From NCBI GenBank assembly GCA_017304845.1, contig JAFKLL010000037.1, forward strand, positions 1 through 53,183: 53,183 nucleotides of DNA. The letters are read 5' to 3'. Position numbers and translations under genes: made by a program. Below the pieces are notes generated by a model. It had not been told where the DNA came from. It worked only from the letters and a program-made list of their open reading frames with translations, and made no database searches. The first letter of the stretch is position 1. Each line of letters begins with the position of its first letter. This DNA is from Solirubrobacterales bacterium. GTDB lineage: Bacteria; Actinomycetota; Thermoleophilia; Solirubrobacterales; 70-9. This document shows positions 9,065 through 18,986 of the stretch, in pieces.

Positions 9065-9724
9065 TCAGGCCGGGCCGCCCGCCACCGGGACCTGGCAGGC
9101 GACGCCGGTCCCGGCCAGCCCGCAGTACCCGTTCGGCACCTTGTCGAGGTACTGCTGATGCGGCCCTTCCGCGTAGTAGAAGGGGCCGGCTTCCTCGATC
9201 TCGGTGGTGATCTCCCCCAACCCACGCTCCTTCAACGCGCGCTGGTAGGTGTCCCGCGCCATCTCCGCGACCTGCCGCTGATGCTCGCCGACCGTGAAGA
9301 TCGCCGAGCGGTACTGGGTGCCGACGTCGTTGCCCTGCCGCATGCCCTGGGTCGGGTCGTGCTCCGTGAAGAAGACCTCGAGCAGCCGCTCGTAGCTGAT
9401 CTTCTCCGGGTCGAAGGCGACCAGCACGGCCTCGGCGTGGCCGGTGCGGCCGGAGCAGACCTCTTCATAGGTCGGGTACGGGGTGAACCCGTTCTGGTAG
9501 CCGACCGCGGTCGTGTAGACGCCGTCGAGCTTCCAGAAGAGGCGCTCGGCGCCCCAGAAGCAACCGAGCGCGAAGTACGCGACCTCGATGCCGGGCGGGA
9601 ACGGGCCCTGGATCGGGGTCCCGAGAACGGTGTGCTTCTCGGGGATCGGGAAGTCGTAGTCGTCCCGGCCGGGGAGCGAGTCCTCCGGGGCCGGCATCGT
9701 GGTCTTGTCGCGGCCGAAGAGCAT
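9065..9724 (-). CDS. msrA: peptide methionine-(S)-S-oxide reductase MsrA
   Basis: A 219-residue protein with the catalytic motif G-C-F-W-G (Cys55) followed by the family pattern [22 protein letters not shown] and [10 protein letters not shown]. The C-terminal [11 protein letters not shown] supplies two resolving cysteines like those of the long E. coli-type MsrA. It reduces methionine-S-sulfoxide in oxidised proteins using thioredoxin; a thioredoxin reductase is encoded at the other end of this window. The N-terminal extension of about 45 residues before the core is also E. coli-like. Confidence 0.96.
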   Translation of the reverse strand: MLFGRDKTTMPAPEDSLPGRDDYDFPIPEKHTVLGTPIQGPFPPGIEVAYFALGCFWGAERLFWKLDGVYTTAVGYQNGFTPYPTYEEVCSGRTGHAEAVLVAFDPEKISYERLLEVFFTEHDPTQGMRQGNDVGTQYRSAIFTVGEHQRQVAEMARDTYQRALKERGLGEITTEIEEAGPFYYAEGPHQQYLDKVPNGYCGLAGTGVACQVPVAGGPA

Positions 9725-9767
9725 GTCCTGATGCTACTCCGGCGCCGAGCTCGCCCCGGCCGGCCGC

Positions 9768-11471
9768 TCAGGAACCGGGGGCCGGAACCTGGCTGGCCAT
9801 CTGGAAGTAGCCGGCGGCGCTCGGGTGGATGCCGGTGTCGCCGCTGATGATCCAGGGCTGGCCGATCGCCGGCCCGGAGCAGAAGGAGAGCGGGTGGTCG
9901 ACCTCCAGCTCGTCCTGGCTGATCGTCGCCTGGACGCTCGGACCGTCCACCTGGAAGCCGAGGAAGGAGCAGGAGAACTTCGACGGGTAGAGCGGCTCCA
10001 TGTCGATCCCCACGTCGAAGCGCGGCGGCAACACGACGGTGATCCGCCCCGGGGAGACCTGATCCGCCTCGTCGGCGATCACCTCGTTGAGCAGCTCGGT
10101 CATCGCCTCGAGCTGGGTGGCGCTGTAGGCGATCGCGGTCGAAGGCACCGCCAGGTGGTACTGCATGACGACGATCTTCGAGCTCGTGTTCTGGACCAGG
10201 CTGGCGTAGAGCTGGTTCAGCTTCTGGTCCAGGTCGACCGCGGCGAAGGCGTCCAGTACGCATTGGCGGAAGTCGCCGAAGAGATCCGACTCGAGCGCGC
10301 AGCCCATGTTGTCGACCCCGAACAGGACGTCGGAGAGCAGCGGGTTCGCGCCCATCGTGAGGAGGATGTATTTCGGGTTCTGGGCCTCGATCGACTGGAG
10401 GGTCGAGGCGAACTGGCCGCCGGGAAGCCAGTCGGAGGGCGCCGAGCCGGTCACCGCGTAGTTGGCGTAGTCGGTGATCCCGTACTCGTTCGCCCACTGG
10501 GCCGCCCAGGAGATGTTGCGCGAGAGGCCGAAGTCGGAAAGGTAGGCCGGCTTGGTCCCGACCGAGCTGTTGCGGCCCGAGGAGTTGGAGGAGCAGGCGT
10601 CGTTGAAGACGGTCGCGCCGGGGCGGCAGTCGATCAGTTGGCTCAGACTCATCTGCTTCCCGGTGCTGCCGAAGTAGCCGAAGCCGGCGGTGACCGAGTC
10701 GCCGAGAGCGACGACCGAGACGTTGGACGGGTTGGCTCGCGCGATCCGGAACTGGACCCGTTGGGTGGCGACCAACCGGCCTTTGAAGTAGCCGGCCAGC
10801 TCCAGCTCGTCGGCGCCGCTCTGTCCCGGCGCGACCCGGTAGTTGAGCGACCTCAGGTACTTCTTGTAGGTCCCCTTCTGGGGCTCCCGCGTCACCCGCC
10901 AGTCGAGCCGGGCGCCACAGGTCGGCAGCAGGAACGAGCGCACCGAGTTGCCCGGCGGCTGCGCGATCTCGCGCGACAGGGTCTCACAGAAGCCGGGACG
11001 CGCCCTGCGGATCCCGGGCTGCGTGGCGCCGGACGCCTCCCCCCGCTCGATCTCCGGATCGGCGCTGGGCAGCTCGTACCGGATCTGGACCGTGGCCCGA
11101 GACTCGGCTCCGTGCCGTTTCAGGGCACGGGTGAGCCCCGGCGAGATCCTGATCCCCCGGACGTAGGAGAAACGGTTCCGGCGATCGCCCTGCCGCAGCG
11201 TGCCGGCATGCACCGTGGCCTTCCACTTCCGGGTCCATCTGGTCCGCGGCAGGTCGATCGTGATCCGGCCGGTCACCTTTCTCCCGGAGACCTCCATGGG
11301 CAGGTTCATCGGGACCAGCAGCTCCCAGATGTCGCCGGCACCGGCCAGCCGTACCTGGCCGACCCCGCCGCCCGCCGCCTCGGCCGGCGCCGCCGGGGCG
11401 ATCATGACGAAGATCGCGAGCGTCGCCGCCACGATCCCGGACACCCTCAATCCGTTGAGCTCTCCCCGCAT
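9768..11471 (-). CDS. secreted SGNH/GDSL-type hydrolase
   Basis: A 567-residue protein. It has a signal peptide (hydrophobic about 11-28, A-x-A end). A beta-rich N-terminal region of about 200 residues of unknown type precedes an SGNH core: block I V-A-L-G-D-S-V-T-A-G (catalytic Ser), block III around LTMGANPLL, and block V G-I-H-P-S-A-A-G carrying the catalytic His. Cysteines in the core suggest disulfides, as in actinobacterial secreted lipases. It would cleave esters outside the cell. It is transcribed leftwards like MsrA, with a 43-bp gap between. Confidence 0.85.
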   Translation of the reverse strand: MRGELNGLRVSGIVAATLAIFVMIAPAAPAEAAGGGVGQVRLAGAGDIWELLVPMNLPMEVSGRKVTGRITIDLPRTRWTRKWKATVHAGTLRQGDRRNRFSYVRGIRISPGLTRALKRHGAESRATVQIRYELPSADPEIERGEASGATQPGIRRARPGFCETLSREIAQPPGNSVRSFLLPTCGARLDWRVTREPQKGTYKKYLRSLNYRVAPGQSGADELELAGYFKGRLVATQRVQFRIARANPSNVSVVALGDSVTAGFGYFGSTGKQMSLSQLIDCRPGATVFNDACSSNSSGRNSSVGTKPAYLSDFGLSRNISWAAQWANEYGITDYANYAVTGSAPSDWLPGGQFASTLQSIEAQNPKYILLTMGANPLLSDVLFGVDNMGCALESDLFGDFRQCVLDAFAAVDLDQKLNQLYASLVQNTSSKIVVMQYHLAVPSTAIAYSATQLEAMTELLNEVIADEADQVSPGRITVVLPPRFDVGIDMEPLYPSKFSCSFLGFQVDGPSVQATISQDELEVDHPLSFCSGPAIGQPWIISGDTGIHPSAAGYFQMASQVPAPGS

Positions 11472-11531
11472 GTGGACACACTAACCCGGCCCCGGCGAGG
11501 TCGATGTGGTCCCGGGTCTACACTTCCCGGC

Positions 11532-12128
11532 GTGGGAGTGAGGATCATCGAAAACGGAGACATCGGAATCAGCTGGGTGGTTGATGAACCGATGGCCCGG
11601 GCCTCCCACGCCCTCACCGACGGGGAGAAGGTCTGGTTCATCGATCCGGTCGATGACGAGGCCGCGATCGAGCGGGCCCTCGGGCTGGGCAAGCCGGCCG
11701 TCGTGTTCCAGCTGCTCGACCGTCACAACCGCGACAGCCGGCAGGTCGCCGAACGCCTCGGCATCAAGCTGGTGGTCCTGCCCCTCGAGCTGCGCGGCAC
11801 CCCGTTCGAGGCGATCGAGGTGGTCGAGAACCGTTTCTGGAAGGAGCGGGCGCTCTGGTGGAAGCAGGCCAAGACCCTGGTCGTGGCCGAGGCCGTCGGG
11901 GCCAGCAAGATGTTCAACCCGGGACCATCCGGGGTCGGGGTCCACATCGGGCTGAAGGCGACGCCGCCCCGCAGGCAGCTCGGCACCTACCGGCCCCAGC
12001 ACCTGCTGATGGGTCACGGCAACCCGATCAACGGCCCCCAGGCGACCACGGCCCTGCAGGAGGCGATGGACCGCTCCCGCCGAGATCTGCCCGGAAGCCT
12101 GCTGAAGATTCCCTTCGCCTTCCGCTGA
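11532..12128 (+). CDS. metallo-beta-lactamase-fold-like protein without metal ligands
   Basis: A 198-residue protein. The strand-turn pattern VVFQLLDRHNRDSRQVAERLG sits where active MBL proteins have HxHxDH, and a late H-L-L-M-G-H-G stands near the usual last histidine. Most zinc-binding residues are therefore missing, so an inactive or non-metal MBL-like hydrolase is the best description. The GTG at 11532 is chosen because similarity and composition begin there. No ribosome-binding site precedes it, so it is probably leaderless. It converges on the VOC gene through a hairpin-bearing gap. Confidence 0.6.
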   Translation: MGVRIIENGDIGISWVVDEPMARASHALTDGEKVWFIDPVDDEAAIERALGLGKPAVVFQLLDRHNRDSRQVAERLGIKLVVLPLELRGTPFEAIEVVENRFWKERALWWKQAKTLVVAEAVGASKMFNPGPSGVGVHIGLKATPPRRQLGTYRPQHLLMGHGNPINGPQATTALQEAMDRSRRDLPGSLLKIPFAFR

Positions 12129-12166
12129 ACCAGGTCCTCAGCGGCATCGCAGCCAAAAGACCGCCA

Positions 12167-12211
12167 GGTGCGGTCGATTAACCTGCTGAGCGGTGGTTAA
12201 TCGACCGCACC
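12167..12211. terminator. 17-bp perfect inverted repeat between convergent genes
   Basis: The arms at 12167-12183 and 12195-12211 are exact reverse complements (17 bp, loop 11 nt), lying between the stops at 12128 and 12240. An overlapping smaller hairpin GACCGC-caggt-GCGGTC (12159-12175) would compete with it. No U-tract is visible, so it may be a bidirectional, T-less actinobacterial terminator or a structured element. Confidence 0.65.
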
Positions 12212-12239
12212 CGGGGGTCGGTTTGGGTGTGGGTGTCGC

Positions 12240-13166
12240 CTAGAAGCGGGACTCGCTCAGGCAGACGTAGTTTCCGTCCGGCTCCTTGACGTAGGCGTAG
12301 CTCCACTCGCCCTGGTCGGTGCCGATCGTCTGGGGCTCGCTGAGGAACTCGATCCCCTCGCCGGCCAGGCGCTCGACCTCGCGCTCGATGTTGGTGGTGC
12401 CGACCCCGAAGTCCATCGGACCGGCGTGGCCCCACTCGCCGTGCATCGGCGGGCTCGGCGGGTGATGCTGGACCGGCTCGATGCCGCCGCCCCGCGGGTT
12501 GGTCTTGAGGACCATGTGCTGCCGCGGCGCCTCGCGGCCGACGTACCAGGGCTCCATCGGGTCGAAGTAGCCGTCCGAGTCGAACAGCATGCCGGTGAAG
12601 CCGAGCTTGTCGTAGAAGGCGAGGCTGCTGTCCATGTCGGTCACGCCGAAGGCGACGTGGTTCACCCCGTGCGGACCGACCGCGTTCTGCCAGCCCTGCT
12701 CGAGCGCGTACCACTCGATCAGCTCGATCTTGCCGCCGAACGGATCGGCGATGTAGGAGAGGCCGCACTCGAGCCCATACGGGGTGGTCTCGGTCCGGTT
12801 CGGCTCCATGAGGATGGTCACGCCCTTGTCGGCGAGCCGTTTGTGGAGCGCCTCGTAATCGCGGGTGTAGAGGCAGATCTCGCTGATCCCGGGCTCGCCC
12901 CAGCCGATGCCCTCGGGCAGCGGCGGCACCTCGCGGTCGAGGACCTGGACCAGGCGGAGTCCGCCCAGACCGAGGTTGGAGGGGTTGGCGCCGCGGAGGT
13001 GGATGACGCGCGCCTCGGCGACGTCCTCACCGGCGACGCCGGCGGTCCCGGGCAGCGGGCCGCTGTAGTCGAAGGCGACCTCCGTGAAACCCAGGTCACC
13101 ATAGAAATCGAGGGCCTTGTCGACGTCGGGGACCCCGACTCCGATGTGTTCGACTCCGAGCAGCAT
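12240..13166 (-). CDS. two-domain VOC-superfamily protein, extradiol-dioxygenase/glyoxalase-like
   Basis: A 308-residue protein with two VOC modules, starting MLLGVEHIGVGVPD (residues about 1-135) and GVNHVAFGVTDMDS (about 145-305). Each begins with the typical H-I/V-A-F/G-V-x-D strand, and glutamates occur at the ends of the modules (KIELIEWY). The tandem layout fits type I extradiol ring-cleavage enzymes, but the reaction is not proven. The ATG follows a strong GAGGAGG site (ATG at 13164-13166). It is divergent from catI across the tandem operator at 13238-13271, so it probably belongs to the same regulon. Confidence 0.8.
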   Translation of the reverse strand: MLLGVEHIGVGVPDVDKALDFYGDLGFTEVAFDYSGPLPGTAGVAGEDVAEARVIHLRGANPSNLGLGGLRLVQVLDREVPPLPEGIGWGEPGISEICLYTRDYEALHKRLADKGVTILMEPNRTETTPYGLECGLSYIADPFGGKIELIEWYALEQGWQNAVGPHGVNHVAFGVTDMDSSLAFYDKLGFTGMLFDSDGYFDPMEPWYVGREAPRQHMVLKTNPRGGGIEPVQHHPPSPPMHGEWGHAGPMDFGVGTTNIEREVERLAGEGIEFLSEPQTIGTDQGEWSYAYVKEPDGNYVCLSESRF

Positions 13167-13237
13167 TGCTACCTCCTCATCTCGTCTCAAGAGTATGTCG
13201 TTCGCGCGCCCCTCCTCCGGGGCCGAATGTCCACATG

Positions 13238-13271
13238 GTACACTCTGCGGACAAATTACCGCTATGCGCAC
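13238..13271. promoter_or_regulatory. tandem IclR-type operator A (VOC gene / catI divergent promoter)
   Basis: Two 15-bp boxes, GTACA-CTCTG-CGGAC (13238-13252) and TACCG-CTATG-CGCAC (13257-13271), are separated by AAAT. Box centres are 19 bp apart, as in the three other copies at 22871, 30094 and 33548. The half-sites resemble the GTTCG/CGAAC-type boxes known for PcaU/PobR-class IclR regulators. Confidence 0.65.
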
Positions 13272-13289
13272 ACTTTTGGAGGGGTGCGC

Positions 13290-13313
13290 ATGACCGATCG
13301 GGGACCGATTTGA
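13290..13313 (+). other. seven-codon leader ORF with strong ribosome-binding site, overlapping catI start
   Basis: ATG at 13290 is preceded by GGAGGGG (spacing about 7) and encodes MTDRGPI. Its TGA (13311-13313) overlaps the TTG start of catI (13310-13312). It could provide translational coupling for catI, which has no good site of its own. Confidence 0.45.
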
Positions 13314-14158
13314 CCGCAACCGCACCGCGACGGAGACCACCCACGTCCAGGCTCTTGCCCCTTGAGGAAGCGATCGGCAGCCTGCTCAATGACGGTGATT
13401 CAGTCGCCTTCGAAGGCTTTACCCACCTGATCCCGTTCGCCGCCGGCCAGGAGGCGATCCGCCAGGGCAAGAAGGACCTCGAGCTGGTCCGCATGACCCC
13501 GGACCTGATCTACGACCAGATGATCGGCGCCGGCTGTGCGCGGCGCCTCGTCTTCTCCTACGGCGGCAACCCCGGCGTCGGCTCACTCCACCGGCTGCGC
13601 GACGCGGTCGAGAACCAGTGGCCCGCCCCGCTCGAGCTCGAGGAGCACAGCCACGCCGGCATGGTCAACCGCTACATCGCCGGCGCCTCCGGCCTCCCCT
13701 TCGCCGTGCTCCGCGGCTACGCGGGAACCGACCTGCCGGACCACTCCGAGGTGGGCGAGGTCACCTGCCCCTTCACCGGCGAGGTGCTCTCCGCCGTCCC
13801 GGCGCTGCGGCCCGACCTCACCGTGATCCACGCGCAGCAGGCCGACCGCCAGGGCAACGTCCAGCTTTGGGGCATCCCCGGAGTCCAGAAGGAGGCGGTT
13901 CTCTCCGCGGCGCGCTCGCTGGTCACGGTCGAGGAGATCGTCGACGAGCTGACCCTCCAGCCGGGCGGGGTGATCATCCCCAGCTGGGAGATCGACGCCG
14001 TCTCCCACGTCCCGAACGGCGCCCAGCCCTCATACACCCACGGGTACACGACCCGCGACAACGACTTCTACCGCGAGTGGGACGAGATCAGCCGCAGCCG
14101 CGAGGCGTTCGGCGAGTGGCTCGACCGGCTCACCGCCGGAGAGGGGGACGAATCATGA
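13310..14158 (+). CDS. catI: 3-oxoadipate CoA-transferase subunit A (CatI type)
   Basis: A 282-residue alpha subunit. The segments VAFEGFTHLIPFAAG, LVRMTPDLIYDQMIGAGCARRL and FSYGGNPGVGSLHRLRDAVE are those of the CatI class of 3-oxoadipate CoA-transferase (glutaconate CoA-transferase superfamily), not the PcaI class. With CatJ it transfers CoA from succinyl-CoA to 3-oxoadipate in the cytosol. The only start close to the conserved N-terminus is TTG at 13310, overlapping the stop of a 7-codon leader. The stop overlaps the catJ start (ATGA). Controlled, by inference, by operator A and the downstream IclR protein. Confidence 0.85.
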   Translation: MTATAPRRRPPTSRLLPLEEAIGSLLNDGDSVAFEGFTHLIPFAAGQEAIRQGKKDLELVRMTPDLIYDQMIGAGCARRLVFSYGGNPGVGSLHRLRDAVENQWPAPLELEEHSHAGMVNRYIAGASGLPFAVLRGYAGTDLPDHSEVGEVTCPFTGEVLSAVPALRPDLTVIHAQQADRQGNVQLWGIPGVQKEAVLSAARSLVTVEEIVDELTLQPGGVIIPSWEIDAVSHVPNGAQPSYTHGYTTRDNDFYREWDEISRSREAFGEWLDRLTAGEGDES

Positions 14159-14879
14159 GCTTCGATTCCGCCGAGCTGATGACCGTGGTCGCGGCCCGCC
14201 AGCTCCAGAACGACCAGAGCGTCCTGGTCGGGGTCGGCCGCCCCAGCCACGCCGCGATCCTCGCCAAGCGAACCCATGCCCCCGATCTCGTGCTGATCTA
14301 CGAGTCGGGCACGATCGACGCCGACCCGGACTCGATACCGCTCTCGATCGGCGACCCCGAACTGGCCGCCACCTCGACCTCGGTGGTCTCGCTGCCCGAC
14401 ATCTTCAACTACTGGCTGCAGCCCGGCAGGATCGACGTCGGCTTCCTCGGAGCCGCCCAGATCGACCGCCACGGCAACCTCAACACCACGGTGATCGGCG
14501 AGTACGACCACCCCAGGGTCCGCCTGCCCGGCGCCGGCGGGGCCCCGGAGATCGCGCGCTCCTGCCAGGAGATCGTGGTCACCCTCCCCCACTCGGCCCG
14601 CACCTTCGTGCCCGAGCTGGACTTCACCACCTCGCTCTGCCGCTCCGACGGGGAGGGCAGCATGGTCGTGGTCACCGACCTCGGCGTGCTCGAGACCTCG
14701 GACCAGCACGACGAGCTGGAGCTGACCGCGACCTTCCCCGGCATCGGGGTCGGCGAGGTCCAGGACCAGACCGGCTGGGAGCTCAAGGTCGCCGGCGACG
14801 TGGCCGAGGTCGCGCCGCCGACGGCGGAGGAGCTCGAAGTCCTCCGGTCGCTCGGGTCGAAGCCGAAGGCGGTGCGCTG

Positions 14880-14880
<1 letters not shown>
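14155..14880 (+). CDS. catJ: 3-oxoadipate CoA-transferase subunit B (CatJ type)
   Basis: A 241-residue beta subunit. L-I-Y-E-S-G carries the catalytic glutamate that forms the glutamyl-CoA thioester in this superfamily. The segments LSIGDPELA, NYWLQPGRIDVGFLGAAQID and NLNTTVIGEY...RLPGAGGAPEIA agree closely with CatJ-type subunits. ATGA overlap with catI and TGATG overlap with the thiolase show a tightly coupled catI-catJ-thiolase operon. This operon performs the last two steps of the beta-ketoadipate pathway. Confidence 0.87.
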
Positions 14881-16064
<1,184 letters not shown>

Positions 16065-16177
16065 GCCGGCCAGTGTCAGAACCGAACGACAAGCCCCCGA
16101 TCCAACCAGCGGTACATTCGGTGCAGGCCGCGCAGTGGTCGACCGGATTCCGCCGGGCGGCCGATAAGAATAGGCCA

Positions 16178-17020
16178 ATGAGTCCGGCAGACGGGCAGTT
16201 CGTCGACCCCACTTCACGCAACCGCGGTCCCGTGATCAGCGGCGAGCCCGTGGAGCGATCCAAGGACTTCGTCAAGTCGCTCGAACGGGGCCTGGCCGTG
16301 ATCCGCGCCCTCGGGTCGAGCAGCGATCCGATGACCCTGAGCGAGGTCGCCGCCCGTGCCGGCATCCCCCGCGCCGCGGCGCGCCGCTTCCTGATCACCC
16401 TCAGCGAGCTGGCCTACGTCGAGAGCGACGGGCGCCTCTTCCGCCTCACCCCGCGGGTCATGGAGCTGGGCTACGGATACCTCTCCGGGCTGTCGCTCCC
16501 CGATCTCGCCCTCCCCCACGTCGAGCGTCTGGTCAACGACACCAAGCAGCCTTCCGAAGGCGCGATCCTCGACGCCGACGAGATCGTCTACATCTTCCGC
16601 GTCCCCGGCCCGTACATCATGTCCTCGAACGTGAACGTCGGCGCCCGCATGCCGGCCCACGCCACCGCCCTGGGCAAGATGCTGCTCGCCGGGCTGGAAG
16701 AGGACGATCTGAGCCAGTACCTGGCCGAGACCGAGTTCGACGCCTTCACCGAGCGCACGGTCACCGACCCGAAGCGGCTCCGCGAGGACATCGACCAGGT
16801 CCGCGAGCAGGGCTATGCCCTGGTCGACCAGGAGCTGGAGCCGGGCCTCTGCGCGATCGCGGTGCCGATCCGGACCCGCAGCGACGACGAGCCGGTGGCG
16901 ATCAACGTCTCCTCCAGCATCGTCCACCACTCCCCGGAGTCGATGGTCGAAGTGATCCTGCCGGCGCTCCAGCTCACGGCCGATCAGATCTCGGCCGATC
17001 TCGCCGGCGCCGGTGTCTAG
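16178..17020 (+). CDS. IclR-family transcriptional regulator, PcaR/PcaU/PobR class
   Basis: A 280-residue regulator. Residues about 31-92 form the IclR winged helix-turn-helix (SLERGLAVIRALG, SEVAARAGIPRAAARRFLITL, then a wing with RLFRLTPRVMELG). Residues about 105-278 are the IclR effector domain (RMPAHATALGKMLLA, GYALVDQELEPGLCAIAVPI). The PAAARRFL-type helix and YLSGLSLPDLALPHVERL are typical of beta-ketoadipate regulators. The ATG at 16178 is chosen over upstream in-frame codons because nothing upstream looks conserved. It probably binds the four 34-bp tandem operators in this window. Confidence 0.88.
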   Translation: MSPADGQFVDPTSRNRGPVISGEPVERSKDFVKSLERGLAVIRALGSSSDPMTLSEVAARAGIPRAAARRFLITLSELAYVESDGRLFRLTPRVMELGYGYLSGLSLPDLALPHVERLVNDTKQPSEGAILDADEIVYIFRVPGPYIMSSNVNVGARMPAHATALGKMLLAGLEEDDLSQYLAETEFDAFTERTVTDPKRLREDIDQVREQGYALVDQELEPGLCAIAVPIRTRSDDEPVAINVSSSIVHHSPESMVEVILPALQLTADQISADLAGAGV

Positions 17021-17035
17021 CCCCGCGACGCCGGT

Positions 17036-17821
17036 CTAGGCGGGCAGCACCATGGTGGCGGTGACCCCGCCGTCCGCGGTCAGCACCGAGCCGGTCACGT
17101 AGGAGGCCTGCTCGGAGAGCAGCCAGAGCGCGGCCTGAGCCTGCTCGCGCGGCTGGGCCAGGCGGCCGATCGGGATCACCTCGTCGACCTCCTGCCGGAC
17201 GGCGGCGCTCTCGGCCTCGTCGACGTTCGCCCACATCAGCGGCGTCTCGGTCGCGCCCGGAGCGATCGCGTTGACCCGGATGCCGCGTGGCGCGTACTCG
17301 ACCCCGAGGCTGCGGACCATCGCCGAGACCCCGCCCTTCGACGCGCAGTAGGCGGCGGCGCCGTCGATCCCGGCCACGGCGGCGATCGAGGAGACGCAGA
17401 CCACGGAGCCGGGCCGGTCCGCCGCGACCAGGCGGCCGATCACCTCACGGCAGGTGAGGAAGGTGCCTTTCAGGTTGATGTCGAGGACCAGGTCCCAGAT
17501 CTCCTCGCCCATCTCGTGGGCCGGTTCGCCGCGGTCGACGCCGGCGCTGGTGATCGCGCGGTCGACCTGGCCGAAGGCTTTCTCGCCGGCGTCGACCAGG
17601 GCGGCGATCTGGCCGCTATCGCGGACGTCGAGCGCGGCTCTGACCACGCCCGCGGCGCCCGCCGCCTCACAGGCCTCGGCCGCCTTGGCCAGGGCGTCGG
17701 CGTCGAGATCGCCGAGGACCAGGGCATGCCCCTGCTCGGCCGCCGACAGGGCGCAGGCGGCGCCGATGCCGGACGCCGCGCCGGTGATCAGGATCGAGCC
17801 GGCCGCCTCAGACGGCCTCAC
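17036..17821 (-). CDS. short-chain dehydrogenase/reductase
   Basis: A 261-residue classical SDR: cofactor motif TGAASGIG near the start, D-V at the acidic-loop strand, catalytic Ser in VCVSSIAA and the Y-C-A-S-K dyad. The usual NAG motif is changed to TSAGVD. It should be a cytosolic NAD(P)-dependent oxidoreductase; the substrate is unknown. The start is GTG at 17819-17821, inside the end of the ABC ATPase gene (14-bp overlap). It is therefore the last gene of the leftward polyamine-transporter operon and may act on the imported compound or a derivative. Confidence 0.85.
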   Translation of the reverse strand: MRPSEAAGSILITGAASGIGAACALSAAEQGHALVLGDLDADALAKAAEACEAAGAAGVVRAALDVRDSGQIAALVDAGEKAFGQVDRAITSAGVDRGEPAHEMGEEIWDLVLDINLKGTFLTCREVIGRLVAADRPGSVVCVSSIAAVAGIDGAAAYCASKGGVSAMVRSLGVEYAPRGIRVNAIAPGATETPLMWANVDEAESAAVRQEVDEVIPIGRLAQPREQAQAALWLLSEQASYVTGSVLTADGGVTATMVLPA

Positions 17822-18986
17822 GGATCTCGATCTCCTCTTCCTCTTCCGCGGTCGGCGCGACCCCGTCGTCGACCACGAAGATCACGTCCTCGGGACGCCA
17901 GGAGACGGTCACCGGGCGGCCGGGCGTGAGCGAGCCGTTCTCGAGGTCCTCGTTGCCGCCGAGCGGCAGGTCGACCCGCAGGTCCACCCCGCCGTCGGTC
18001 TGGACGTGGACCTCGTGGGTCGAGCCGTTGAAGACCAGCCGATCGACCTGGCCGGCGACCTGATCGCCGTCGCCGCCGTTCGGCGCGGACCCGGCGTGTG
18101 CGGACGGCGCGACCCTCAAATGGGCCGGAGAGAGAACCGCCGCACACGCCCTGGACCCGCTGATGCGGGACGGAGCCCGACCCCGGACCCGCATCTGGTT
18201 GCCGGCAACTTCGAAGACGTCACCCGATTGGCTGGAGGACCCCCGGATGACGGTGCCGGCGTTGATGAACTCGGCCACGTAGGCGGTCTTGGGCGCCCGG
18301 AAGAGCTCGACCGGGGAGTCGACCTGGACCACCCGGCCCGCGTTCATGACCGCGACCCGGTCGGCGATCGCGCAGGCCTCTTCCTGATCGTGGGTGACGT
18401 GGACGAAGGTCGTGCCGGAGCGTTGCTTGAGGTTGACCAGCTCCTCCTGCATCTGCCGCCGGAGCTTGAGGTCGAGCGCGCCGAGCGGCTCGTCGAGGAG
18501 CAGGACGGAGGGCTCCTTGATCATCGCCCGGGCCAGGGCGGCGCGCTGGGCCTGGCCGCCGGAGAGCTCCGCGACCTTGCGCTTGCCGAACTCCTCGAGC
18601 CCGACCAGCTCCAGCGCCTTCGCCACCCGCTTCTTGCGCTCGGACTTGCCGACCCCGTCCATCTTCAGACCGAAGCCGACGTTGTTCTCGATGCTCATGT
18701 GCGGGAAGAGGGCGTAGCCCTGGAACACGGTGTTGGTCGGCCGCTGGTAGGGCCGCAGGCCGGAGACGTCCTTGCCTTCGATCTCGACCGTGCCGGCGTC
18801 GGCGTTGACGAAGCCGCCGATGATCCGCAGCGTCGTGGTCTTGCCGCAGCCGCTCGGGCCGAGCAGGGCGAAGAGCTCACCGCGCTCCGCCTCGATCGAG
18901 ACCCCTTCCGGGTCGGGGCCGAGCGCGTAGCCGGCCTGCCCCGGGTAGGTCTTCCGCAATCCGCGGCAGTTGAGAGTCGCGGTCAT
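17808..18986 (-). CDS. spermidine/putrescine-type ABC transporter ATPase (PotA-like)
   Basis: A 392-residue ATPase with Walker A GPSGCGKTTT, Q-loop region, signature LSGGQAQRAALARAM, Walker B VLLLDEPLGALD and the H-loop HVTHDQEEA. The roughly 150-residue C-terminus is a TOBE-type regulatory domain with some unusual, poorly conserved sequence around residues 255-310. It energises import by the fused permease encoded upstream (ATGA overlap at 18983-18986). PotA-like proteins serve polyamines, but related systems carry other cationic or zwitterionic compounds. Confidence 0.9.
   Translation of the reverse strand: MTATLNCRGLRKTYPGQAGYALGPDPEGVSIEAERGELFALLGPSGCGKTTTLRIIGGFVNADAGTVEIEGKDVSGLRPYQRPTNTVFQGYALFPHMSIENNVGFGLKMDGVGKSERKKRVAKALELVGLEEFGKRKVAELSGGQAQRAALARAMIKEPSVLLLDEPLGALDLKLRRQMQEELVNLKQRSGTTFVHVTHDQEEACAIADRVAVMNAGRVVQVDSPVELFRAPKTAYVAEFINAGTVIRGSSSQSGDVFEVAGNQMRVRGRAPSRISGSRACAAVLSPAHLRVAPSAHAGSAPNGGDGDQVAGQVDRLVFNGSTHEVHVQTDGGVDLRVDLPLGGNEDLENGSLTPGRPVTVSWRPEDVIFVVDDGVAPTAEEEEEIEIREAV

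Noticed and set aside
9825..11531. Upstream extension of the MBL-like gene
   Set aside because: Antisense to the SGNH hydrolase, with no conserved sequence; the GTG at 11532 marks the plausible start.
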